Below are positions 55,022 to 63,846 of a stretch of 64,000 nt of DNA, piece by piece. The position numbers and the translations under genes are program-made. The notes below the pieces were generated by a model that searched no databases, was not told the DNA's origin, and was given only the letters and a program-made list of their open reading frames with translations. Numbering within the stretch: position 1 is the first letter of the stretch; every line of letters starts with the position of its first letter. Source of the DNA: Arthrobacter sp. ISL-85. Lineage in GTDB: Bacteria > Actinomycetota > Actinomycetes > Actinomycetales > Micrococcaceae. Location of the stretch: positions 105,999-169,998 of the forward strand of contig NZ_JAGGPQ010000001.1 of the NCBI RefSeq assembly GCF_018613675.1, given 5' to 3'.

Positions 55022-55087
55022 CGGGCCGCGCCCGGCAGCAAGCCGCCCGCCATCCACTGAGGAGAAAAGGGGCAGCCGGGAGGTGGC

Positions 55088-55459
55088 TCAGGAGCAGGTT
55101 CTGAGGAAACCTGTAGCACCAGGGCGCGAATGGAAGGTCACTGAGTGGCCAGAGGCATCCTGGAACGTGGCCTCTGAACCCATCACCGAGATCGTGCCGG
55201 CCTGATAGGGATTGTCCCACCCCGCAGGGGGATTGCCTTGGCCGTCGTCCAGCGCTTCGTCAGCCACAAAGTATGTACCCTCGACCAGTGCTTCATGGAT
55301 GCCACAGTGCGTGTGGAGGTTATACGGCGAGCCCACAGGGGGAACAGCTGCTGAATCTGAAACGCGACCGGTGGGAGAACCTCCGTTTGCCTGACACCCG
55401 CACAACAGCATCAATGCTGCTGCGCCTGCCACCGATCGCAGGAAGCGACGAGTCGCCAT
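55088..55459 (-). CDS. Hypothetical lipoprotein
   Basis: A 123-aa exported protein. The N-terminus is ATRRFLRSVAGAAALMLLCG with a lipobox ending LCGC (Cys about 22), followed by a short Gly/Ser linker. The mature part has NLHTHCGIHEALVEGTYFVA and a final FHSRPGATGFLRTCS, with two Cys that could pair and a His cluster. GGAG lies about 10 bases before ATG 55457-55459; a TTG 6 bases earlier is possible. Unknown function; not a family I recognise. Confidence 0.7.
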   Translation of the reverse strand: MATRRFLRSVAGAAALMLLCGCQANGGSPTGRVSDSAAVPPVGSPYNLHTHCGIHEALVEGTYFVADEALDDGQGNPPAGWDNPYQAGTISVMGSEATFQDASGHSVTFHSRPGATGFLRTCS

Positions 55460-55580
55460 GCTCAAGAATCTCCGGGCTTCTAGAACGTCCAGTTCAGCGG
55501 ACCCAGCCGATCACCTGCTTTCCCCATTGGCGAAGCATAACCTCGCCTACCCGGAATGCACTAGTGCCAACGTGGGTACC

Positions 55581-57170
55581 CTACCGCCCGACATTGGCGA
55601 AGTCCGCGGACAGGGCGAATGGCTTTTCGAAGTATTCTGCCCAGACGGGATCCTCAGGTGACAGGTCGTTGAGGTCCACGAGGCTGTCGTCGTCTGGTTC
55701 CCGGCGCAGGAGGTCTTCGAAGTTGGCTTCTTCAGCCAGGAGTCCGGTGGGCGTGAGCCATTGCGGCCAGCGGGTTGGTTCGGGGTTGGGGTGTTCGGGT
55801 TTGTAGTGGCGGCCGGTGGGTGAGGTCCAGCCGGGTGGTTCTTTCTCGGTTGCCGGATCGGGTGTCCACGTGCCGTTGTGTTTGAGCCTGTGATGTTTCG
55901 GGCAGACCTGGCCCAGGTTGCTGGCCCCAGTGGTTCCGCCGTGTGCCCAGGCTTGAAGGTGGTCTGTTTCGTTGTCGGGGGTGCGGTTGGTGCAGCCGGG
56001 GAAGGTGCATTTGCGGTCGCGCATCCTGATCCAGCGCTTGATGACCTCCGTGAGCCGGTAGCTCGTGCGGCCGATCTCCAGGGGTGCACCGTCCCTGGGG
56101 TCGACCAGGACCCGGTAGAACGAGTCCGTCCCGTCGGCCACGAGTTTGCGGGCCGTCGACACCGGAATCGGGCCCAGACCGTCCAGCCTGGCGGGCTCAT
56201 CGGTCAGGCCGAGCAGGGAGAACACGGGCACGGTGACCAGGACGTCGGCCCGCGGGGTGGGGACTTTCCCGATCTCGGTAACGCTCTGCGTGCCCTTGGT
56301 ATTGCCGGTTTCCGTGGAGCTGCCTGAGCGGAGGAGGAGGGATGCGGCGATGTCGGGGCGGAGTTGGGTGAGGGTGCGGGGTTCGTCGGGGCTTTGGAGG
56401 CCGCGGGCGGTCGCGGTGGTGCGGTTCCAGATGGCGCACGCGGTGTCCCCGGGCAGGTAGAGGGAGAGCCAGGCCATGCCGTCGCGGTCCGGGGTGTATT
56501 CCATCCGCCGGTCCGCCACCCCCTTCGCATGCCTCTTTTCAATGGATTCGGGGTGGTGCCGTTCCCGCCACGCACGGACCTTGGCCCGGAACCGGGACGG
56601 AATGAGTTCACCGGGGGCTGCGCCGCGGGCCGGGCGGGGCTCGTCAGGGTCGAAGAAGTGCGCCACCAACGACACCGCGCCCCCAGGGCTGAGGCCTTCG
56701 GTCTCGTCCGCGATGATCTTCGCGTGCTGCCAGGACATGGCCCCGGCGGACAGGGCCTCAAGAACCGGTGGCAGGGCGCAGATCCGGCGGGACTGCTCCA
56801 CCAAAACGCTCGCGGCCGCGGAACTCACAGTGAGGACCCCGGCGATTTCCTCAACAACGGACATCTCAGCGTAGGTGCGGTCCTGGACCGAGGCATCGGG
56901 CGGCGTCATCTCCTGCTGAAACCCGACGGCTTCGGCCGCGTCCCGGGCTTTCACCGCGGCCAACTGGGCCTCCAGCCGGGACGTCAGTTCCAGCCGCTCC
57001 AGCCGGATCTCATACCGCCGCTGCAACACATCCACCCCGGAACCAATACCAACTCCGCCAGCAAGGAATGCGTCTTCACGGTCCAGCGCATCAAGGGCAG
57101 CAACAGAGGCACGAACACCCTCCAAAACCACCCCAACACCGCTGCTGCTTCCCATAGGAACATCATCCAT
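55581..57170 (-). CDS. DUF222/HNH endonuclease (13E12 repeat family type)
   Basis: A 529-aa protein. DUF222 spans about 30-330, with SWQHAKIIADETEGLSPGG. A C-terminal HNH nuclease follows (about 400-450): RDRKCTFPGCTNRTPDNETD with the Cys pair, HLQAWAHGGTTGASNL, and LGQVCPKHHRLKHNGTW. These genes are multi-copy in Arthrobacter and mycobacteria and are often linked to mobile DNA; the role is unclear. ATG at 57168-57170. A frame open to 57410 is rejected because the region upstream is promoter-like. Confidence 0.88.
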   Translation of the reverse strand: MDDVPMGSSSGVGVVLEGVRASVAALDALDREDAFLAGGVGIGSGVDVLQRRYEIRLERLELTSRLEAQLAAVKARDAAEAVGFQQEMTPPDASVQDRTYAEMSVVEEIAGVLTVSSAAASVLVEQSRRICALPPVLEALSAGAMSWQHAKIIADETEGLSPGGAVSLVAHFFDPDEPRPARGAAPGELIPSRFRAKVRAWRERHHPESIEKRHAKGVADRRMEYTPDRDGMAWLSLYLPGDTACAIWNRTTATARGLQSPDEPRTLTQLRPDIAASLLLRSGSSTETGNTKGTQSVTEIGKVPTPRADVLVTVPVFSLLGLTDEPARLDGLGPIPVSTARKLVADGTDSFYRVLVDPRDGAPLEIGRTSYRLTEVIKRWIRMRDRKCTFPGCTNRTPDNETDHLQAWAHGGTTGASNLGQVCPKHHRLKHNGTWTPDPATEKEPPGWTSPTGRHYKPEHPNPEPTRWPQWLTPTGLLAEEANFEDLLRREPDDDSLVDLNDLSPEDPVWAEYFEKPFALSADFANVGR

Positions 57171-57474
57171 CGACCCACTGACATTTAGGACGGGCCGCCA
57201 GCCGCCAAGCCCCGAAACTGCCCACGGCGACCCGGAACCGAGGCCGGGTCCCGCCGTCGTACGAATTCTCGCTGCGGATGTTCCTTTTCGCGCCGAAAGT
57301 ACCCGGCGCGAAATGGAATCTGCGCATCGGGATCTGTCCGCGCGGGGATTAACCCAATAGTCAGCTTGCTTATTACTTTTCCCTTTCCTAGGCTGGAAGA
57401 CGTAAGGCAATCAACTCTCGAGCGGGACTCGGCGCGCCCAAAGGCCGCGCGGCCCCCTCCAGTGAGGAGTAAAA
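57171..57474. other. Divergent intergenic region
   Basis: 304 bases between the HNH gene and the PfpI-like gene. It holds an inverted repeat, TTTCGCGCCG / CGGCGCGAAA (57286-57295 and 57304-57313, 8-base loop), and the promoter of the PfpI-like gene at 57366-57394. It is less GC-rich near 57340-57400. No gene seen. Confidence 0.55.
57366..57394 (+). promoter_or_regulatory. Probable promoter of the PfpI-like gene
   Basis: TTGCTT (57366-57371), 17 bases, TAGGCT (57389-57394). TAGGCT is a common actinobacterial -10 form. The predicted leader is about 75 bases and ends with GAGGAG before the ATG. Confidence 0.55.
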
Positions 57475-58041
57475 ATGTCAGAGCACAGCATCGCGGGCAA
57501 GAAGGTGGCATTCCTGCTGACTGACGGCGTGGAACAGGTGGAGCTCACCAGCCCCTGGCAGGCCGTGAAGGATGCCGGTGGCGAGCCGACCCTGGTGGCT
57601 CCCAAGAGCGGCAAGCTGCAGGGCTACAAGGGGACGGACAAGGGCGACACCTTTGACGTGGACCTCACGGTGGCAGAAGCCAACGCCTCCGACTTCGACG
57701 CCCTGGTACTTCCGGGCGGCGTGGTCAACGCCGACCACCTACGGGTGGACAAAGACGCGCAGAGCTTCACCCGAAGCTTCTTCGAACAGCACAAGCCGGT
57801 GGCGTCCATCTGCCACGGACCGTGGCTGCTGATCGAGGCGGGGGTGATCAGGGGCCGGAACGTTACGTCCTACTTCACGCTCGAAACCGACCTGAAGAAC
57901 GCCGGCGCCAACTGGACTGACCAGGAAGTGGTGGTGGACCAGGGCCTCGTGACCAGCCGTAACCCGGATGACCTCCCCGCGTTCAACAACAAGCTGGTGG
58001 AGGAGATCTCCGAAGGCCAGCACGCAGGCCAGACTGCCTAG
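57475..58041 (+). CDS. PfpI/DJ-1 type glutamine-amidotransferase-like protein
   Basis: A 188-aa protein of the DJ-1/PfpI superfamily. LLTDGVEQVELTSP holds the conserved Glu20, and the nucleophile elbow is SICHGPWLLIEAG (Cys113, His114). DALVLPGGVVNADHLR is the family strand. General stress proteins, glyoxalase or deglycase-like enzymes belong here. GAGGAG precedes the ATG, and a good promoter lies upstream. Confidence 0.92.
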   Translation: MSEHSIAGKKVAFLLTDGVEQVELTSPWQAVKDAGGEPTLVAPKSGKLQGYKGTDKGDTFDVDLTVAEANASDFDALVLPGGVVNADHLRVDKDAQSFTRSFFEQHKPVASICHGPWLLIEAGVIRGRNVTSYFTLETDLKNAGANWTDQEVVVDQGLVTSRNPDDLPAFNNKLVEEISEGQHAGQTA

Positions 58042-58171
58042 GGCAAAACCCCTAGTGTTCCATCAGGGGTAAAGAAACCCGTGCGGAGGAATTACTCCAG
58101 CCGGTAGAGTGTTGGAATCTTCAGCGGCGCCGGCCGCGCATCACTCTTAAACCACCCCTGAGGGAACACCC

Positions 58172-59650
58172 ATGTCTACCGAGACCTCTCCGAATACAAG
58201 CGGCGAGTCCGTCCCTATCCAAGGAATCCAGCCCGCTGCGCCGGAGAAGATGTCCCGGGAGTCCGTGACGATCATCAGTACGCTGCTGGTGGCGACGTTC
58301 GTGGTGATCCTCAATGAGACCATCATGAATGTCGCCCTGCAGCGGCTCATGGTGGACCTCCGGGTGGACGCACCCACCGTCCAGTGGCTGTCCACCGGCT
58401 TCATGCTCACCATGGCCGTTGTCATCCCCACCACCGGCTTCATCCTGCAGCGCCTTTCCACGCGGGCCGTCTTCATGCTGGCGATGGGACTTTTCGCCGG
58501 CGGAACAGCCCTTGCCGCAGTGGCCCCCGGGTTCGAGGTCCTGCTCCTGGCGCGCATTGTCCAGGCGGGCGGCACCGCCATCATGCTGCCGCTGCTGATG
58601 ACCACCATCCTCACCCTGGTGCCGCTGGCCAGGCGCGGCGCCGTCATGGGAAACGTCAGCATTGCCATCTCGGTAGCGCCGGCCATGGGCCCCACAGTGT
58701 CCGGGCTGATCCTTGAGCACTTCACCTGGCGCTTCATGTTTGTCTTCGTCCTGCCGGTGGCCCTCGCGGCGCTGGCCATCGGCGCCAAGTACCTCACCAA
58801 TGTGGGCGAGGTGGAGAAGGGCAAGCTCGACGTCATGTCCGTCGTCCTCACTGTTCCCGCCTTCGGCGGCCTGGTTTACGGGCTTAGCCAGATCGGCGGG
58901 GGCCACGGCGGCCAGGCGGGTCCCAGTGCCGGCGCCATCGCAGCCCTTGTCATCGGCGTCGCTGCCCTGACGCTGTTCGTGCTCCGCCAGGTCCGGCTGC
59001 AGAAGTCCGCCGCACCGCTGCTGGATCTGCGCGCCTTCAAGCTCCGGATGTTCACCGTCTCAGTGCTGCTGATGGTGGTGGCCATGATGGCGCTGTTCGG
59101 CGGGGTTATCCTGCTGCCGCTGTACCTGCAGCAAGTCCGCGGCCTCGGCTCGCTGGAAACCGGGCTGGCGCTGCTTCCCGGCGGCTTGGCCATGGGACTG
59201 CTGGGCCCGGTCATCGGGCGCGCATTCGACAAGGTTGGCCCGCTTCCCCTCACGGTCACCGGGTCCATCCTGATGGTGGTAACGCTCTGGCAGTTTTCCA
59301 TGCTCGACGCCGGCACCGCAGTTTGGTGGATCATCACCCTGCACGTGGGGCTGAGTTTCGGGCTGGCGCTGCTGTTCACTCCCGCCTTCACCACCGGCCT
59401 GAACCCGTTGCCGCCGCACCTGTACTCGCACGGCTCGGCGATCATGAGCACCACCCAGCAGGTGGCCGGCGCTGCGGGCACGGCTCTGCTGGTGTCCATT
59501 TTCGCGGTGGTGAGTGCGACGTCGGGACTCGTCGCAGGGATGAGCGCCGCCTTCATGACGGCAACAGTCATAGCCCTTGCCGCCGTCGTACTGTCAGCGA
59601 TGATGCGCAAGACCGAAGGCGGCGGCCCGGGCCACGGCGCAGGACATTAG
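58172..59650 (+). CDS. DHA2-family MFS drug efflux transporter
   Basis: A 492-aa transporter with about 14 membrane helices. VILNETIMNVALQRLMVDL is the DHA2 motif in helix 1, and WLSTGFMLTMAVVIPTTGFI is helix 2. ILEHFTWRFMFVFVLPVALA is the motif C/D area. It exports lipophilic compounds by proton antiport. The ribosome site GAGGG is weak. It lies 130 bases after the PfpI gene, probably with its own promoter. Confidence 0.92.
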   Translation: MSTETSPNTSGESVPIQGIQPAAPEKMSRESVTIISTLLVATFVVILNETIMNVALQRLMVDLRVDAPTVQWLSTGFMLTMAVVIPTTGFILQRLSTRAVFMLAMGLFAGGTALAAVAPGFEVLLLARIVQAGGTAIMLPLLMTTILTLVPLARRGAVMGNVSIAISVAPAMGPTVSGLILEHFTWRFMFVFVLPVALAALAIGAKYLTNVGEVEKGKLDVMSVVLTVPAFGGLVYGLSQIGGGHGGQAGPSAGAIAALVIGVAALTLFVLRQVRLQKSAAPLLDLRAFKLRMFTVSVLLMVVAMMALFGGVILLPLYLQQVRGLGSLETGLALLPGGLAMGLLGPVIGRAFDKVGPLPLTVTGSILMVVTLWQFSMLDAGTAVWWIITLHVGLSFGLALLFTPAFTTGLNPLPPHLYSHGSAIMSTTQQVAGAAGTALLVSIFAVVSATSGLVAGMSAAFMTATVIALAAVVLSAMMRKTEGGGPGHGAGH

Positions 59651-59661
59651 CACAAGCCGTA

Positions 59662-60498
59662 CTAGCCGGCGAAGAAGTCGCTGAGTTCCTTGATGAGCTT
59701 GTCCGGAGCCTTGATGGCGCCGTCGTGGCCGAAACCGGGCAGGATGGTGTAGCTGGAGCCGGAGAGCACGTCATGGATCTGGCCGCAGGCGATGCCGAAG
59801 TAGGCCGGGCTCTTTTCGCCCACAACAATCAGCGTCTCCAGGGGGAGTGCCTGGAACGGCTCGGCGGGCATATCCGCGGCAATGATCGCCTTGATCTCGC
59901 GGACGCCGGTGCGCATCAGCTCACGCTGCTGCTTTCCTTCGCTGGTGCCGGCCGTCAGCTTGTTGGCCAGCGTGAGCATGGAAAGCGGCATGCGCGACGA
60001 GAACGCCCCGCCGGCCTCCAGGCCGCGCTGGATCACGGCGAGGGCGCGGTCATCGTCGCCGGCGCTGATGGCCCGCTCATACTCCACGATCCAGTCGGCA
60101 GTGACGCTGCCGTTCACGGAGACCGCGGGATCGTAGACGGCGAGCCGTTCCACCGGCAGGGTCCGCGCGGCGTGCAGGGCAACCGCACCGCCGAAGCTGT
60201 GGCCAAAGACATCCGTGCTGGACGTGTGCTTCATGACGGTGTCCAGGTCCCGGATGTCAACGTCCAGCGTGTAGTCCTCAGGCTGGGGCGACGACGAGCC
60301 GCGGCCGCGCCGGTTGAACGTGTGCACCGGCCGGCCCAGGGCGGCGCTCAGCTTCTGGGCAAACTTCGTGTAGTCCGCGGCCGTCACCATGGAGGGCGGC
60401 ACCACCACCACGCCCGAACCTGCCGAAGCCAGTTCCGCGCCCGTGGAGAAGAGCTCCACAGTGCCGCCGTCGGGGGTCCTGATGTTCTCTCGCGTCAT
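59662..60498 (-). CDS. Alpha/beta hydrolase, paralogue A
   Basis: A 278-aa soluble hydrolase. The nucleophile elbow is VFGHSFGGAVAL, and the acid and His are expected in LIVVGEKSPAYFG and LPGFGHDGAI. TFNRRGRGSSSPQPEDYTLD is the strand 4 region. It is closely similar to the next gene, from which it lies 61 bases downstream; the pair probably arose by duplication. Substrate unknown; ATG at 60496-60498. Confidence 0.9.
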   Translation of the reverse strand: MTRENIRTPDGGTVELFSTGAELASAGSGVVVVPPSMVTAADYTKFAQKLSAALGRPVHTFNRRGRGSSSPQPEDYTLDVDIRDLDTVMKHTSSTDVFGHSFGGAVALHAARTLPVERLAVYDPAVSVNGSVTADWIVEYERAISAGDDDRALAVIQRGLEAGGAFSSRMPLSMLTLANKLTAGTSEGKQQRELMRTGVREIKAIIAADMPAEPFQALPLETLIVVGEKSPAYFGIACGQIHDVLSGSSYTILPGFGHDGAIKAPDKLIKELSDFFAG

Positions 60499-60559
60499 GT
60501 TCCGAGCCTAGCCGAGCAAGCCGGGCGGGGCACCCCGGACGCGAGTACGCTCGCCGGGT

Positions 60560-61474
60560 TCAGCCGCGGGGAACGGGGATAGCACCTGTGGCGTCGGGGC
60601 GGGACTCCCCGTCCGGCTGCCCGTCCCTGAAGTACGCGGAAATAGCCGTCACCAGTTCGTTGACAGCGGCGGGGATGGACCCGTGGAAGCACTTGGGGGA
60701 GAGCTGGTAGGTGCTCCCCGGGACGGCCGCATGGAGCCGTTCCGCCGTCACCCTGTAATAGCTGGGACTCTTTCCACCCGCCATGAAATGGGTCCCCGCG
60801 GGCAGCACGCTGAAATCCCTGGCGTGGTCCTTTTCGTCGTAGGCCGCCCTCAGCTCACCCACGCCACTGGGCATGACCTGCTGGAACATCCTGTTGACCT
60901 TGGTCCGCGACAACACCGCCATCAGGCCAGCCAGGACCGGGTCCGGGATCCTGGCCATGGCTGAACCCGGGCTGGTGGCCCTCTTCATGTGCGCCAGCGC
61001 GTGCCCCACCCTGCCGTTGTTGACGGCGTCCTCGAATCCATCCAGCCACGCGGTGTCGATGCTGCCATCGATATTCACCGCCGCGTCGTACACGGCGAGC
61101 TTGTCCGGAACGAAAGCTGTCCCGGTGAACTCCTGGACGGCGTTCAAAGCCACCGATCCGCCCAGGCTGTGGCCGAGGATGTTCCGGCCGCCGGTGGCTT
61201 TGAGCACAGTCCGTACATCCTCGATCTCGGTGGCCATGGAGTAGTCCGCGGGCTGTTCTGACGAGTTGCCCCGCCCGCGGCGGTCGTACACGTCAACAGC
61301 CCAGCCGTCACCCAGGCCTTTCGCCAGGGCAACGGCGAACGGCCGGTAGATCAGCGCCGTGAGGAACGCACCGCCGATCAGCAGCACCCGCTTTTCCCCG
61401 GGCGCGTCATCGGTTCCGTAGCTGTATAAAGCCAGCCTGCCGCCGTCGTGCGTTGGAAGTACCCGTTCTTTCAC
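60560..61474 (-). CDS. Alpha/beta hydrolase, paralogue B
   Basis: A 304-aa soluble hydrolase, same plan as paralogue A: VYDRRGRGNSSEQPADYSMA, ILGHSLGGSVAL and, near the end, LSPKCFHGSIPAAVNEL with the catalytic His. Start is GTG (MKERVLPTHDGG). A 25-residue Asp/Gly/Pro-rich tail is extra. It diverges from lysS with about 75 bases between. Confidence 0.9.
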   Translation of the reverse strand: MKERVLPTHDGGRLALYSYGTDDAPGEKRVLLIGGAFLTALIYRPFAVALAKGLGDGWAVDVYDRRGRGNSSEQPADYSMATEIEDVRTVLKATGGRNILGHSLGGSVALNAVQEFTGTAFVPDKLAVYDAAVNIDGSIDTAWLDGFEDAVNNGRVGHALAHMKRATSPGSAMARIPDPVLAGLMAVLSRTKVNRMFQQVMPSGVGELRAAYDEKDHARDFSVLPAGTHFMAGGKSPSYYRVTAERLHAAVPGSTYQLSPKCFHGSIPAAVNELVTAISAYFRDGQPDGESRPDATGAIPVPRG

Positions 61475-61548
61475 CCGCCCATCCTAGGGTGCAAGCCTGC
61501 GGGGCAGCTGACAGTCCGGGAACCCAATCCCCGGTAAACTTGATGATT

Positions 61549-63081
61549 GTGACTTCCCAAAACACCCCCGCGCCCAAGAATGCCCCAGAGCCCATCGATG
61601 CCAGCGAGCAGATGCGGATCCGCATGGAAAAGCGGGCCAAACTTCTTGAGCGCGGCACGGAGGCGTACCCCGTGGGAGTGGAACGCACGCATTCCCTTGC
61701 CGAGATCCGGGAAAAGTACGCCCACCTTGAGGCGGACGACACCACCGGTGACACCGTAGGCGTGACCGGCCGCGTGGTCTTTGTCCGGAACACCGGAAAG
61801 CTCTGCTTCGCCACCCTGCAGGAAGGCGGCACGGACGGCAAGGGAACCCGGTTGCAGGCCATGCTGAGCCTGGCCAACGTGGGTGAGGAAGCGCTCGCGG
61901 ACTGGAAGGCCCTGGTGGACCTTGGCGACCATGTCTTCATCAGGGGCGAGGTGATCTCCTCCCGCCGCGGCGAGCTCTCCGTCATGGCCGAGTCCTGGTC
62001 CATGGCCTCCAAGGCCCTGCGGCCGTTGCCCGTCCTGCACGCGGACCTGAACGAGGAAACCCGCGTCCGCCAGCGCTACGTTGACCTGATGGTCCGCGAT
62101 GAGGCCCGCGAAATGGTCTACACCCGCGCGGCCATCACCCGCTCCATCCGCGAGACGCTGTTCCGGCACCGCTACGTGGAAGTGGAGACGCCCATCCTGC
62201 AGCTGGTCCACGGCGGCGCGCTTGCCCGTCCGTTCGAGACCCACATGAACGCCTTCGACCAGAAGATGACCCTGCGCATCGCCACTGAGCTGTACCTCAA
62301 GCGCGCCGTGGTGGGCGGGATCGACCGCGTCTACGACATGGGCCGCGTGTTCCGCAACGAGGGCGTGGACTCCACCCACAGCCCCGAATTCACCACCCTT
62401 GAGTGCTACGAGGCGTGGGCAGACCAGTTCGTCATGGCGGAGCGGATCAAGGAAATCATCCTCGACGCGGCGGACGCCATGGGTGCCGGACGCCTCCTGC
62501 AGACCGAGGCAGGCGAGATCAACCTCGACGGCGAGTGGACCTGGCTGGCCGTCTACCCCGGACTTTCCGACGCCGTTGGGCAGGAAATCACGCCGGACAC
62601 GTCCGTCGAGGTGCTTCGCGGGCTTGCAGTCAAGCACGACGTCAAGGTGGACCCCAAGTGGGACGCCGAGAAGCTGGTGGTGGAGCTCTTTGGTGAAATC
62701 GTGGAACCCACGCTGCTGAACCCCACGTTCGTCTACGACTACCCGCCGTCCGCGCAGCCGCTGGCCCGCCCGCACCGCGAGGACGGCCGCCTGATCGAGG
62801 CCTGGGACCTGATCATCGGCGGCATGGAGCGCGGCACCGCGTTCTCGGAGCTGATCGACCCCGTCATCCAGCGCGAGAGGCTCACCGAACAGTCCATGCA
62901 CGCAGCCGCCGGCGACGTCGAGGCCATGCAGCTTGACGAGGACTTCCTCCGTGCCCTGGAATACGGGGCTCCCCCCATGGGCGGCATCGGCCTGGGCATC
63001 GACCGGCTGGTGATGCTCTTCACCGGAGCCGGAATCCGCGAAACCATCCTGTTCCCCCTGCTGAAGCCCGAAGGGCACTGA
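61549..63081 (+). CDS. lysS: Lysyl-tRNA synthetase, class II
   Basis: A 510-aa enzyme charging tRNA-Lys. An OB-fold anticodon domain (about 55-165) includes GRVVFVRNTGKLCFATLQEG. Motif 2 is MGRVFRNEGVDSTHSPEFTT, and motif 3 is GGIGLGIDRLVMLFTG. Start: GTG 61549 (MTSQNTPAPKN) or ATG 61543. TAAACT at 61535-61540 is a likely -10 box that would start the mRNA on or near the GTG, so it is chosen. Confidence 0.95.
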   Translation: MTSQNTPAPKNAPEPIDASEQMRIRMEKRAKLLERGTEAYPVGVERTHSLAEIREKYAHLEADDTTGDTVGVTGRVVFVRNTGKLCFATLQEGGTDGKGTRLQAMLSLANVGEEALADWKALVDLGDHVFIRGEVISSRRGELSVMAESWSMASKALRPLPVLHADLNEETRVRQRYVDLMVRDEAREMVYTRAAITRSIRETLFRHRYVEVETPILQLVHGGALARPFETHMNAFDQKMTLRIATELYLKRAVVGGIDRVYDMGRVFRNEGVDSTHSPEFTTLECYEAWADQFVMAERIKEIILDAADAMGAGRLLQTEAGEINLDGEWTWLAVYPGLSDAVGQEITPDTSVEVLRGLAVKHDVKVDPKWDAEKLVVELFGEIVEPTLLNPTFVYDYPPSAQPLARPHREDGRLIEAWDLIIGGMERGTAFSELIDPVIQRERLTEQSMHAAAGDVEAMQLDEDFLRALEYGAPPMGGIGLGIDRLVMLFTGAGIRETILFPLLKPEGH

Positions 63082-63083
63082 TC

Positions 63084-63260
63084 ATGGAATACGTAGCAGT
63101 GATTCTTCCCTCACTGGTGGTGGGCCTGCTTTTCTGGTTCGCCATGAAAGCAATCTTCAATGCGGACAAGGCCGAGCGGCAGGCGGAAGCCCGCGCCCAG
63201 GCCGAAGCGGATGCCCTCCCGGTGCAGCCCACGGAGCACCCGGGTTCGGAATCCAAATAG
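63084..63260 (+). CDS. Small single-span membrane protein between lysS and lsr2
   Basis: A 58-aa protein, MEYVAVILPSLVVGLLFWFA and onward: one N-terminal membrane helix (about 4-24) and a charged Ala/Glu/Arg helix (about 29-44), with a flexible Pro/Glu/Ser tail. Its ATG lies 2 bases after the lysS stop, so it is probably co-translated. Function unknown. Codon use and its tight position support it as real. Confidence 0.75.
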   Translation: MEYVAVILPSLVVGLLFWFAMKAIFNADKAERQAEARAQAEADALPVQPTEHPGSESK

Positions 63261-63308
63261 ATAAACCCCCAACTTTCCGGTTTTATCCCCAAGGAACCAT
63301 TAGGCGCT

Positions 63309-63338
63309 TTGACGCGTTGCCAAGATAAGAGTCATACT
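63309..63338 (+). promoter_or_regulatory. lsr2: Probable lsr2 promoter
   Basis: TTGACG (63309-63314), 18 bases, CATACT (63333-63338), in an A/T-rich stretch unusual for this window. The leader is about 55 bases. Lsr2 prefers A/T-rich DNA, so autoregulation here is plausible. Confidence 0.55.
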
Positions 63339-63398
63339 TTTTTTGGGAAACATCCTGCTTTTCTGAAAACCGAACTTTCCAGCAAGAGGAAGACCTAA

Positions 63399-63728
63399 AT
63401 GGCACAGAAAGTAAACATCATCCTCGTTGATGATCTGGATGGGGGATCCGCTGACGAGAATGTTAAGTTTGGCCTCGATGGGGTCAACTACGAGATAGAC
63501 CTGTCGGCATCGAATGCCGCAGAACTTCGGTCTTCATTGGAGAGGTTCACTACTGCCGCGCGTAAGGCATCCGGAGGCCGCGTCCAGCGGGCCAAGGCAG
63601 CCGCGGGGGGCCGCAGCCACGATTCGGCGCAAATCCGGCAATGGGCGCGGGATAACGGTTACACCGTTAACAGCCGCGGCCGAATTCAGGCAGAAATCCA
63701 GGAAGCCTACCAAAAGGCAAATTCCTAG
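63399..63728 (+). CDS. lsr2: Nucleoid-associated protein Lsr2
   Basis: A 109-aa DNA-bridging protein that silences A/T-rich and foreign genes. The N-terminal dimerisation domain starts AQKVNIILVDDLDGGSADEN, with VKFGLDGVNYEIDLS. The C-terminal DNA-binding domain has IRQWARDNGYTVNSRGRIQA with the RGR hook. AGAGGA lies before the ATG. It follows lysS as in mycobacteria. An H-NS-like role is established for the family. Confidence 0.95.
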   Translation: MAQKVNIILVDDLDGGSADENVKFGLDGVNYEIDLSASNAAELRSSLERFTTAARKASGGRVQRAKAAAGGRSHDSAQIRQWARDNGYTVNSRGRIQAEIQEAYQKANS

Positions 63729-63748
63729 GGCTGCCTTTAGCTCCGCCG

Positions 63749-63785
63749 AAACCCCGCTCCCGCCGCCAGGCGGGGCGGGGTTTTT
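63749..63785 (+). terminator. Rho-independent terminator of lsr2
   Basis: Left arm AAACCCCGC-CCCGCC with one bulged T, loop GCCA, right arm GGCGGGGCGGGG, then TTTTT. The clearest terminator in the window. Confidence 0.85.
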
Positions 63786-63846
63786 CAATTTTCGGAAATT
63801 ACTGCTACGGGGTGGCTTGCGCCCTTCTCTGCATGGCTCATTTGGC

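Noticed and set aside
61471..63078. 535-codon minus-strand frame opposite lysS
   Set aside because: Antisense to class II synthetase motifs; no family resemblance.
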